Shown here one piece after another: positions 52,128-60,117 of a stretch of DNA of 64,000 nucleotides (the first letter of the stretch is position 1; the number at the start of each line of letters is the position of its first letter). Below the pieces are notes generated by a model. That model was not told where the DNA came from, made no database searches, and saw only the letters and a program-made list of their open reading frames with translations. Origin of the DNA: Brevibacillus ruminantium (GTDB lineage: Bacteria > Bacillota > Bacilli > Brevibacillales > Brevibacillaceae); assembly GCF_023746555.1 (NCBI RefSeq), contig NZ_CP098755.1:5047001-5111000 (forward strand). The letters run 5' to 3'. The translations under genes and the position numbers were made by a program.

Positions 52128-52949
52128 TTATCCTTTGACTGCTCCGCCTGTCAATCCGGCGATGATATAGCGCTGGGCGAACAAAGCAATCAGCAGAACA
52201 GGCAGCGTAATGATGACAGAAGCCGCCATCAGACCTCCCCAGTTGATCTCGGAATACGACATGAAGTTAAAGATGGCGATCGGCAGCGTCTTCGTTTTTT
52301 CACCTGCCAAAATCAGCGAGAACATGAAGTTGTTCCAGGAAAAAATGAAGGCCAGAATCGACGATGTGATAATCCCCGGCCAGGAGATCGGCAGCAGCAC
52401 CCGGATAAAAGCACCGGTCGTCGTGCAGCCGTCTACACGTGCCGACTCTTCCAGCTCATGTGGCAAGCCCTCGAAAAACGGGATCATCACCCAGATGATA
52501 AAGGGCATGGTCACCAGCATATGGCTGAGGATGAGCGAGGTGTAGGTATCGATCAAGTCAAGGCGAGAGAAAATGATAAACCACGGGATCAAAAAGGAAA
52601 TCCCCGGTACAATCCGCGCCACCAGAATCAACAGGCCCAACCCCTGCTGCTTGTATTTGGCAATAGCATAGGCAGCCGGCAATCCCAGAACCAAGCCCAG
52701 AATGGTCGAGAAAAAGGCGACCAGGAAGCTGTTCCAGATAAAATCAAGGAACGCGTATTGGGTAAAAACGTTCCGGTAGTTGTCAAAGCTGGGGGTAAAG
52801 CTGAGCAGATTGCCCGCGTCGAGAATTTGCTGCTGCGTCTTGAACGAAGCCAGCACCATCCAGAGAAACGGCAAAATGAAGAGAAACAAAGACAGATACA
52901 CGCCCACATGCGTCAGGGCGGATTTGAGCGGAGTACGTTTTTCCATCAC
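52128..52949 (-). CDS. Carbohydrate ABC transporter permease (MalG type)
   Basis: Second membrane subunit of a CUT1-family importer. 273 residues, six likely TM helices and the EAA-like loop (LPHELEESARVDGCTTTGAF followed by ILPISWPGIITS). The start overlaps the MalF-type gene by four bases. No ATPase (MsmX/UgpC type) gene is linked; such CUT1 systems often borrow a shared one. Confidence 0.93.
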   Translation of the reverse strand: MMEKRTPLKSALTHVGVYLSLFLFILPFLWMVLASFKTQQQILDAGNLLSFTPSFDNYRNVFTQYAFLDFIWNSFLVAFFSTILGLVLGLPAAYAIAKYKQQGLGLLILVARIVPGISFLIPWFIIFSRLDLIDTYTSLILSHMLVTMPFIIWVMIPFFEGLPHELEESARVDGCTTTGAFIRVLLPISWPGIITSSILAFIFSWNNFMFSLILAGEKTKTLPIAIFNFMSYSEINWGGLMAASVIITLPVLLIALFAQRYIIAGLTGGAVKG

Positions 52950-53824
52950 ATGGAGACACCTGCCTTTTTGCGCAACAGAATAAACAGAACGCTAAGTCCA
53001 AGCACGATCGCGAAGAAAATCATCAGCAACGCCGAAGCCTGCCCAATCTTGAAGTATTGAAAGCCGAGTACATAGCCGTAGATGTTCAGCGTCTGCGAAG
53101 AGGTACCGGGACCTCCCTGGGTCGTTGCGTAAATAATGTCAAAGGTTTTCAGCGCATCGATCAGGCGAAGCAGGACGGCAGAATAGATTGTCGGCTTCAA
53201 CAGTGGCAGCGTGATATGGCGGAAGGTTTGAAATTTATTCGCTCCATCCACGATCGCCGCTTCATACGGGTCCTTCGGCAGCGAGACCAGCCCCGCCAGC
53301 ACGATCAGGGCGATCATCGGCGTCCACTCCCACACGTCGATCAGGATCAGCGAAGGCATAACCAGATCAGGGGAGGCCAGCCACTCCTGCGGCGGAATGC
53401 CCAAAGCCTGCAAAAACGTATTGGCGATCCCGATATTGGGTTCATAAATCAAAATCCAGACCAGACCGACTGCGACCGGCGTCGCTACCATCGGCAGCAG
53501 AAACAGCGTTTTGACCAGCCCTTTTCCAATAAAATGCTGGTTCATGATCAGTGCGAGCAAGATACCCAAAACCGTCTCAATAAAGACAGCCGCAACCGTG
53601 AAGTAAAAGGTCAGCCAGATGGAATCCAGGAACAGTTCATCCTGAAACAGCACTTTGTAGTTTTCCAACGCAACCCAGAGCGGCGGGGTAATGTTGGACA
53701 TATCCCACTCGTGAAAGCTGAGCCACAGCGTATAGCCGACCGGAAACACCATCATGACGGCGACAAACAACACGGCTGGCATGGTGTAAATCCATTTAAT
53801 ATTCTTCTCGATCCAGTGCGTCAT
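52946..53824 (-). CDS. Carbohydrate ABC transporter permease (MalF type)
   Basis: First membrane subunit of the importer. Start MTHWIEKNIKWIYTMP (53824) has SD AAGGGG; the upstream extension to 53932 lacks family similarity. 292 residues, six TM segments and EAA loop (LPKDPYEAAIVDGANKFQTF, RHITLPLLKPTIYS). It follows the binding-protein gene by about 120 bases and overlaps the MalG-type gene. Confidence 0.93.
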   Translation of the reverse strand: MTHWIEKNIKWIYTMPAVLFVAVMMVFPVGYTLWLSFHEWDMSNITPPLWVALENYKVLFQDELFLDSIWLTFYFTVAAVFIETVLGILLALIMNQHFIGKGLVKTLFLLPMVATPVAVGLVWILIYEPNIGIANTFLQALGIPPQEWLASPDLVMPSLILIDVWEWTPMIALIVLAGLVSLPKDPYEAAIVDGANKFQTFRHITLPLLKPTIYSAVLLRLIDALKTFDIIYATTQGGPGTSSQTLNIYGYVLGFQYFKIGQASALLMIFFAIVLGLSVLFILLRKKAGVSM

Positions 53825-53942
53825 ATGGCCCCTTTTTCCCTTCTGTTTTTTCGTTTGGAGAACGTAAGACGGCTTTGACTCGCGATCCAGATCCACCCCA
53901 GATTGCTTGGCCGAAAGCCGTCTTGACGACATTATTCTTTAT

Positions 53943-55283
53943 TTATTCCGTATCGAGTACAGCTTGGAATTCCTGATTCGATTTTGCCAGAGCAGCCTTC
54001 ACATCTTTGCCCTGAATCGCTGCGTTGACAGAATCACCGATCGCATCGCGCGCTTTCCCAACGTTGACGATCAGCGGACGGTCATAAGGAACAGCGGAAT
54101 CACTGTTTGCCTTGATCGCATCTGTCAGGTCTTTCGGGAAGGAAGCTGTGCCTTCAGGCGAATCCCACACCGATTTCAGCGCACCGGAGATGCCGGTTGC
54201 TTGCAGCTTGCCCACGACTTCTTTGCTGGTTGCCCATTTGACGAACTCCCATGCCGCATCCTTTTTCTCGGAGTTGGCACCGATACCAATCGCCCAGGAC
54301 GTGATGTTATACGGCTTGGAGCCTGCCGGACCTGCCGGGAACGGAGCGAAGCCCACTTTGTCAGCGACACTGGATTTGGAAGGATCGGTTGCGTTGGTGT
54401 AGAGGGAAGAAGCATCAGTCAGGAATGCCGCTTTACCTTGAGTAAAGACACCAAACGCTTCCGGCCAGCTCATGTTCAGTGTGCCTGGAGGACCGTAATC
54501 CTTCAGCAAGCCGCCGTAGTATTCAAACGCTTGCAATGCTTCCGGCGTATCGAGCGTTGCTTTGCCGTCCTTCATGAAGTCTCCGCCGAAGCTGTACAGG
54601 AAGCTGGAGAACTGGGTTACAGAAGGAGAGCGCTTACCGCGGGATACGAAGCCATATACGCCTGCGTTCGGATCGGTCAGCTTGGCCGCTTGCTCTTTCA
54701 GCTCATCCAGTGTTTTTGGCGGCTGCAGACCTGCTGCTTCCAAAAGATCTTTGCGGTAGTAAAGCACCTGGGTCTCGGTTACGAGCGGGAATCCGTAGAG
54801 CTTGTCTCCCTCTTTTACTGCCCCCAGAGACGAAGGGATGATATCATCTGTGATCGCAGGTTCCTTGGACACAAAGTCATTCAGGGAAGCGAAATATCCG
54901 TTTTTCTCATACTGTTTTCCATCTTGCAGCGGACGGAACATGACTACGTCAATGCTTTTGGAGTTGGCCGCGAACTCGACGGAGGTTTTTTGTGTCAATT
55001 GATCTTCGAAGTAGCTGTCCACTTTTACTTTGATACCGGTTTCTTTTTCAAAATCAGGCAAAAGTGGCTTGATTCCCTCAGTCCATGGATGGTTGGCCGC
55101 TACCAGGCGAATTGTCTGTTCCGTTTTGGCTGGTGCTGGAGCAGCGTTTTGCTCTCCGCCTGCTGGCTGCTGTGGTGCAGCTTGTTGGCCGCCCCCGCCG
55201 CATCCGGCCAAAACAGCGCTAAGACCCATGATGGTGGCAAACAGACCCGAAGCTGCTTTCATGCCTTTGAAAGTTTTTTTCAT
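53943..55283 (-). CDS. Carbohydrate ABC transporter substrate-binding lipoprotein
   Basis: Extracytoplasmic receptor of the importer, family 1 (MalE-like). 446 residues with signal peptide and lipobox (LAGCGGG, Cys about 28), a Gln/Pro/Ala linker and the family fold (AANHPWTEGIKPLLPDFEK, TGIKVKVDSYFEDQ, LYGFPLVTETQVLYYRKDLL). Neighbouring gluconate genes suggest a sugar acid or its glycoside as ligand (inference). A perfect cre site lies 54 bases before the start. Ends with a gap before the MalF gene. Confidence 0.93.
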   Translation of the reverse strand: MKKTFKGMKAASGLFATIMGLSAVLAGCGGGGQQAAPQQPAGGEQNAAPAPAKTEQTIRLVAANHPWTEGIKPLLPDFEKETGIKVKVDSYFEDQLTQKTSVEFAANSKSIDVVMFRPLQDGKQYEKNGYFASLNDFVSKEPAITDDIIPSSLGAVKEGDKLYGFPLVTETQVLYYRKDLLEAAGLQPPKTLDELKEQAAKLTDPNAGVYGFVSRGKRSPSVTQFSSFLYSFGGDFMKDGKATLDTPEALQAFEYYGGLLKDYGPPGTLNMSWPEAFGVFTQGKAAFLTDASSLYTNATDPSKSSVADKVGFAPFPAGPAGSKPYNITSWAIGIGANSEKKDAAWEFVKWATSKEVVGKLQATGISGALKSVWDSPEGTASFPKDLTDAIKANSDSAVPYDRPLIVNVGKARDAIGDSVNAAIQGKDVKAALAKSNQEFQAVLDTE

Positions 55284-55336
55284 GGAAACTTCCCCCTTTT
55301 TTCTTTGGCCTTAAAAATAATCACAAGATTACAAAA

Positions 55337-55350
55337 TGATAGCGCTAACA
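55337..55350. promoter_or_regulatory. CcpA catabolite-responsive element (cre)
   Basis: TGATAGCGCTAACA fits TGWNANCGNTNNCA at every fixed position. It lies between gluconokinase and the binding-protein gene, upstream of the latter. Confidence 0.8.
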
Positions 55351-55435
55351 TCTCTTATTGTATTGTAAACTTTTTTCAAAAACAACTGTATTTGAAGAAA
55401 AATTTTTTCAATTAAGAGCAAAAAGAGATTCTGAT

Positions 55436-56980
55436 CTACTGACGCTGGAAGGACGCAAGCTGCGAAAACAGGTCCATGTTTTTTTCATAGAGCTTTTCGT
55501 ACATGGTAAAGAGCTGGTGATAGACGGCCGTGTTCGCTACATTCGGCTGATGCCTTTCCACGATAGAAACCAAACGCTCCACTTCCTCCAGCTGCCCGAT
55601 CATGCCTACTGCCTGCATCGCCAGGACTGCAGCTCCAAAGCTGGAGCTCTCATGCGTCTGCGGCACCAGCAGGTCATAGCCGAACAAATCGCTCATCATC
55701 TGCCGCCACACAGCCGAACGGGCAAATCCGCCGGAAGCGAGAATCTCCTCGGAGCGGCCAGCCAGCTGGCGCAAAACTGTTTCGACATGATACACACTGA
55801 AAAGAATGCCCTCCAGGACCGCACGCATAAAATGTTCCCGTCTGTGATGCAGCCCGATGCCAAAAAAGCTGCCGCGCGCCTCCGCATTCCAGTGCGGTGC
55901 CCGCTCCCCGCTCAGGTACGGCAAAAACAGCAAGCCCTCGGCTCCTGCCGGTACCTGCGAAGCGGCTTCCAGCATCAGATCATACGCTTCCAGCCCGCGC
56001 TCTTTTGCTTCGCGTCCCTCTTTCTCTCCAAACTGGTCCCGGAACCAGCGCAAAGCAATCCCGCCGTTGTTCGTCGGTCCGCCGATCACCCAGCGATTCT
56101 CTGCCAGCACATAGCAAAACGTCCGCCCCTGCTCATCTGTAAGCGGCCTGTCAACCACGCTGCGCACAGCACCGCTCGTCCCAATGGTGACCGCCAACTG
56201 ACCATTTCGAATCGCGCCTACCCCGAGGTTGGCCAATACCCCGTCGCTTGCCCCGACGACAAACGGTGTCTCGGGAGAAATGCCTATGTCAGTAGAGTAA
56301 GGTGAACGGATTCCACGAAGAATATGCGTGGTAGGTACTGGCAGACTGAGCCGATCACGGGTGATGCCAGCCGCCTCCAAAGCAGGCTCGTACCAATCCA
56401 GACGACGGATATCAAACAGTCCGGTAGCCGAGGCGATCGAGTAGTCTACGACATATTCGCCAAACAGCTTGTACAGCACGTATTCTTTGATCGAGATAAA
56501 TTTGGCCGCCCGCTGAAATGTCTCCGGGTCCTCCTCTTTCATCCAGATCAGTTTGGACAGCGGCGACATCGGGTGGATCGGCGTTCCGGTATGTTGGTAA
56601 ATGGCCTTTCCCAGTCCCTCGCGTTTGAGTCTTTCTGTCTGTTCGAGACTTCGATTGTCCGCCCAGGTGATGAGATTGGTCAGCGGACGTCCGGACTCGT
56701 CTACGGCGATCAGGCTATGCATCGCGGTACTAAATCCAATCGCTGCGATCTGTCCCGCTTCCACCCCTGCATGACTGATGGCTTCACGCAGTGCCGTGAG
56801 TACGGCTGCAAAAATCTCATCCGGGTCCTGCTCTGCCCAGGCCGGTCGAGGCGTCGATAGATCGTAGTTCACATTGCCCAAGCCCAGAAGCTGGCCGTCC
56901 TCTCTGTAGACGACCGCTTTGGTGCTGGTGGTTCCGATATCAAGACCGATTACACAGGTTGTCTTCACGTCATGTCTCAT
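55436..56980 (-). CDS. gntK: Gluconokinase (FGGY family)
   Basis: Phosphorylates D-gluconate to 6-phosphogluconate. 514 residues with the FGGY opening VIGLDIGTTSTKAVVYRED, WAEQDPDEIFAA, ITWADNRSLEQTERL, GNDG-type GASDGVLANLGVGA and GGFARSAVWRQMMSDLFG. This matches Bacillus GntK rather than xylulokinase, and the linked 6-phosphogluconate dehydrogenase agrees. Second gene after the RpiR regulator. Related FGGY kinases for other sugar acids cannot be excluded. Confidence 0.9.
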   Translation of the reverse strand: MRHDVKTTCVIGLDIGTTSTKAVVYREDGQLLGLGNVNYDLSTPRPAWAEQDPDEIFAAVLTALREAISHAGVEAGQIAAIGFSTAMHSLIAVDESGRPLTNLITWADNRSLEQTERLKREGLGKAIYQHTGTPIHPMSPLSKLIWMKEEDPETFQRAAKFISIKEYVLYKLFGEYVVDYSIASATGLFDIRRLDWYEPALEAAGITRDRLSLPVPTTHILRGIRSPYSTDIGISPETPFVVGASDGVLANLGVGAIRNGQLAVTIGTSGAVRSVVDRPLTDEQGRTFCYVLAENRWVIGGPTNNGGIALRWFRDQFGEKEGREAKERGLEAYDLMLEAASQVPAGAEGLLFLPYLSGERAPHWNAEARGSFFGIGLHHRREHFMRAVLEGILFSVYHVETVLRQLAGRSEEILASGGFARSAVWRQMMSDLFGYDLLVPQTHESSSFGAAVLAMQAVGMIGQLEEVERLVSIVERHQPNVANTAVYHQLFTMYEKLYEKNMDLFSQLASFQRQ

Positions 56981-57089
56981 TCCCTTGCGTATATTCTATA
57001 GTCTGGCGATAAACGGTATTGCTTATTTTTTACTCAAAGCTGTTTGCCTAAGCCTTTTGCTTCAGCCCATCTGTACAGGCGCGATGAGC

Positions 57090-57962
57090 TTACAGCCGTT
57101 TCAGTGAAATCGAATGGCGAATTTTGCTGATGTTGTCTACCGTCTCATCCTGTCTGCGGAAAGACACCGCGATATAAAGCAGATCGATCAAGCTAAGCTG
57201 GGCCAGCCGGGAAGACAGGGCCTCCGTCCGAAAAGCCGTCTCGCGCGAGGTGGTAAACAGGCTGTAGTCTGCCAGTTTGACCAGCGGAGATTTTCCATAG
57301 CCCGTAATCGCCACGATGGTCGCCCCCGCATCCTTGGCTACCTTCAGCGCTTCCAGAATATCTTTGTTGGAACCAGAGTGGGAGATCGCGATGACGACAT
57401 CTCCCTTTTGCAGAAGCGACGCTGACATCACCTGATAATGCGAGTCCGAGTGGTACATGCAGGGGATTCCCGTCCGCATGAATTTATGGTAGCCATCCTG
57501 CGCGATGATCCCGGAGCCGCCGTTTCCGTAAAACTCGATTCGCCGGGCTTTTACCAGCGTATCGATCACTTTTTCGAGCTGGGCTGCATTGGCTTTGGTC
57601 AGTTGAAGCGTATCGCTAATCGTATCGATGTCTGCCTGAAAGACCTTGTCAGCCAGCGAAGCGGCATCATCCGTGGGCGATATTTCCTGATGGATGTTTT
57701 GCAAGGGGTGGACCACTTCACTGGCGAGGGCTATTTTGAGGGCCTGGTAGCCTTGAAAATTCAATCTCCGGCAAAGACGAAAGATCGTCGCTTCGGCACA
57801 TTCGCACAGATCAGACAGAGCCGTGATGGAGAGGTGAATGATTTCCGTGGGATGGTCGAGAATATAATCAGCAATCTGCTGTTCCTTTGCGCTTAATTGC
57901 GGGTACATGGCGCGAATCCGAACGGAAACGCTTTGAGGCATGCTCGTGCTTACTTTCGTCAT
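57090..57962 (-). CDS. RpiR-family transcriptional regulator
   Basis: Local regulator of the operon. Start MTKVSTSMPQSVSVR (57962) with SD GGGAG; the frame runs to 58154 over leader sequence. 290 residues: N-terminal HTH_6 (YPQLSAKEQQIADYILDHP, LSDLCECAEATIFRLCRRL) and a SIS sugar-phosphate domain (FYGNGGSGIIAQDGYHKFM, VVIAISHSGSNKDILEALK). The ligand is probably a sugar-acid phosphate. First gene of the operon, so likely autoregulated. Confidence 0.92.
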   Translation of the reverse strand: MTKVSTSMPQSVSVRIRAMYPQLSAKEQQIADYILDHPTEIIHLSITALSDLCECAEATIFRLCRRLNFQGYQALKIALASEVVHPLQNIHQEISPTDDAASLADKVFQADIDTISDTLQLTKANAAQLEKVIDTLVKARRIEFYGNGGSGIIAQDGYHKFMRTGIPCMYHSDSHYQVMSASLLQKGDVVIAISHSGSNKDILEALKVAKDAGATIVAITGYGKSPLVKLADYSLFTTSRETAFRTEALSSRLAQLSLIDLLYIAVSFRRQDETVDNISKIRHSISLKRL

Positions 57963-58056
57963 TCGGGCAGACTCCCTTTTTCGGTATTTGCTCACATTAT
58001 AGAAAACGCATGAAAAGAAGTCATCCAAAACGAGAAAATTTTTTTCATTTTTGCAT

Positions 58057-58086
58057 GAAAAAAGGGCCCGTCGTTTCGACAAGCCC
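58057..58086 (-). terminator. Intrinsic terminator of the copper-amine-oxidase-domain gene
   Basis: GGGC-GTCG / CGAC-GCCC stem with a six- to seven-U tail on the minus strand. Confidence 0.75.
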
Positions 58087-58101
58087 GATTTTAGCTGTGT
58101 A

Positions 58102-59353
58102 TTATTGCCGGGAACCCGCAGCGGTTGCGGTTGTTTCGGTGGTTGAACTGTCACCAGTAGCTGGTGTCGCGGTATCTTCTGTAGATTCGCTGGTTACCGT
58201 GGATTCACCGGCAGCGGTTGTTGTAGCTGAATCAGCCGGCTGTTCATCCTCAATGATGATAATTTCACCTTTTTCCTGATAATTAATCTTGGCATTCAGC
58301 GTCTCCCCAATAAAGCGGAGCGGCAGGAAGACTCGGCCGTTTTTAACGACAGGCTTGGTTTCCAGCTTCACTTTTTCACCGTTTACTTCGGCTTCACCCG
58401 AATCGAGGAAAAGCACGATCTTTTTGTCACCGCGTACGACCTCAACAGTGCGAGTCTCTGCACTCCAGTTCACTTCTGCCTGGAGAGAGGCACTAATCGC
58501 ACGAACGGGCACCAAAGCTCGTCCCTTGTCGCGGAACGGTGCTACGTCCATGACGATTTCTTTTCCATTTATAAAGGTTTTCAGACCTTTTTCGCCTGTT
58601 TTTTGATACAGCTCGCCCAGCTTCTCATACACCTCTTTGTTTCCTGGCTTGTAGAAGCGGTCGAGCAGTTCCTTCTGAACCTCCAAGGCTTGATGCAGCT
58701 CAGAGATCTCTTCCAGTCGCTTGGTCAGCTCTTCGTATTTGGCCCGAACTTCTTCGGTAACGGCTGGTGTTTTTTTTCAGTTGCACACGAAGATCAATCA
58801 GCTCTTTTTTCGTTTGAACGGCCTGTTGAATCGCTGCTTTTTTGGCTTCATAGTCCAGCTTTACCTGGGAATTGATTTGAGCCGGATCAACCAGTTTCCC
58901 AGTCTTTTTGGCTTCCTTCTGCGCGTCTTCCAAAGCCTTTTCCAGTTCTTTCTGGAGCTTCTCCATTTCTTTCTTTGCGTTTTCTTCGGCTTTCTTCTTT
59001 TCTTTCTCAGCCTTCTCTGCCGTCTTTTCGGCTTCCTCTTTCGCTTTTTCCGCTTCTTTTTCGGCCTTTTCTTTCGCCTTCTCCGCTTCTTTTTCTGCTT
59101 TTTCCTTCTCTTTCTCGGCTTTTTCCTTTTCTTTCTCAGCCTTTTCTTTTTCTTTTTCTTTTTCTTTCTCTTCCTTTTCTTTTTGCTTCTCTTTTTCTTT
59201 ATCTGCCTTCTCTTTTTCCTTGTCCTTGCTGTCGCCTCTCAGTTCGCTTTTTACTTTTCCTACGTCTTTCCCTTGTTCAACAGCATGCACACCCGCAAGT
59301 GGCGCAACAGCCAACAAGGTCAAAATCATACTGGTTGAAATCAATCGCTTCAT
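58102..59353 (-). pseudogene. Secreted coiled-coil/copper amine oxidase N-domain protein, frameshifted at A8
   Basis: Two frames form one gene. 59353-58700 gives MKRLISTSMILTLLAV (signal peptide), a Lys/Glu coiled coil of about 90 residues with repeated EKEKAEKE units, then VQTKKELIDLRVQLKKN. In the other frame translation goes on as TPAVTEEVRAKYEELTKRLE, and 58686-58102 gives KTFINGKEIVMDVAP, a copper-amine-oxidase N-terminal-like domain (ALVPVRAISASLQAEV, FLPLRFIGETLNAKI) and a Thr/Ser-rich tail. Removing one A from the eight-A run at 58770-58777 restores a 417-residue protein. It may be a true mutation, slippage or sequencing error. Confidence 0.8.
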
Positions 59354-59666
59354 GATATTCCCTCCGTCTCTATTCTTATCAAAAAGAAGCCGATAATTTT
59401 TATATCGACAAACATAAGGAAATCCCTTATTTATTTTTAGTAAAATTTAAAAACGAAACAAAATATGTAACAATACTACATTTTTGAATATATAGCAGGT
59501 TTTGATTTTTCTTTTTCTCTTTTCCCATCTTTGGTAAGATAATCTATGTGACCACCCTGACAAATTCTGGCGTACTTGGAATGTGATTCTGAATTTTGGA
59601 TATCAACCAGAACTACCAGAGCAGATGTCGAATATCCTATAGGAAAAGGCGAGGAGGAACAAAGGA
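59354..59666 (+). other. Intergenic stretch with no gene
   Basis: 313 AT-rich bases between divergent genes. The SD GAGGAGG of the DUF4870 gene lies at its right end. I see no confident promoter hexamers and no stable hairpin. Confidence 0.5.
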
Positions 59667-60026
59667 ATGGATCAAAAGAATAAGGACATGCGGGAAAAAC
59701 CGGTCACCACGTCAACCGGACTCATGTCGAATATTGCCGGACTGCTCTGCTATCTCGTTGGATTTGTGACGGGGATCGTTTTCCTCGTGATTGAGAAAGA
59801 AAACCGCTTTGTACGGTTTCATGCCATGCAGTCTACCTTCGTTTTCGGGGCATTGTTCATTCTTAATCTGATTTTAGGCTTCCTGCCGATCATCGGTTGG
59901 TTCATCAGTCTGCTGATCGGCCCCATCACCCTGATTCTGTGGGTTGTGCTGATGTACAAGGCTTATCAAGGCGAGTACTTCAAGCTACCGTTCGTGGGCG
60001 ATCTGGCCGAGCAACAGCTGAAGTAA
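59667..60026 (+). CDS. DUF4870 membrane protein
   Basis: 119-residue protein with three hydrophobic segments (about 22-43, 58-77, 80-100) and the family pattern MSNIAGLLCYLVGFVTGIVF, RFHAMQSTFVFG and YKAYQGEYFKLPFVGDLAE. DUF4870/Tic20-like small membrane proteins have no assigned function. SD GAGGAGG; single gene with its own terminator. Confidence 0.9.
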   Translation: MDQKNKDMREKPVTTSTGLMSNIAGLLCYLVGFVTGIVFLVIEKENRFVRFHAMQSTFVFGALFILNLILGFLPIIGWFISLLIGPITLILWVVLMYKAYQGEYFKLPFVGDLAEQQLK

Positions 60027-60070
60027 TCCTTGATCGCGCTCCTGATGCCCGCCATAGGTGCGCGCAGAAA

Positions 60071-60108
60071 GTCCCTGTATCTGTTTCCTGGATACAGGGA
60101 CCTTTTTT
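60071..60108. terminator. Intrinsic terminator between DUF4870 and the LuxR gene
   Basis: GTCCCTGTATC / GATACAGGGAC stem with six T on the plus strand (60103-60108). Confidence 0.9.
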
Positions 60109-60117
60109 GAATCCGCA

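Noticed and set aside
53907-55415. 502-codon plus-strand open frame opposite the sugar-binding protein gene
   Set aside because: Antisense shadow of a clear lipoprotein gene in codon-phase; no SD and no recognisable protein.
58721-59396. Phe/Ser-rich plus-strand frames opposite the coiled-coil gene
   Set aside because: They are the reverse complement of Lys/Glu codons (AAG, GAA) and so give long Phe/Leu/Ser runs by composition alone.
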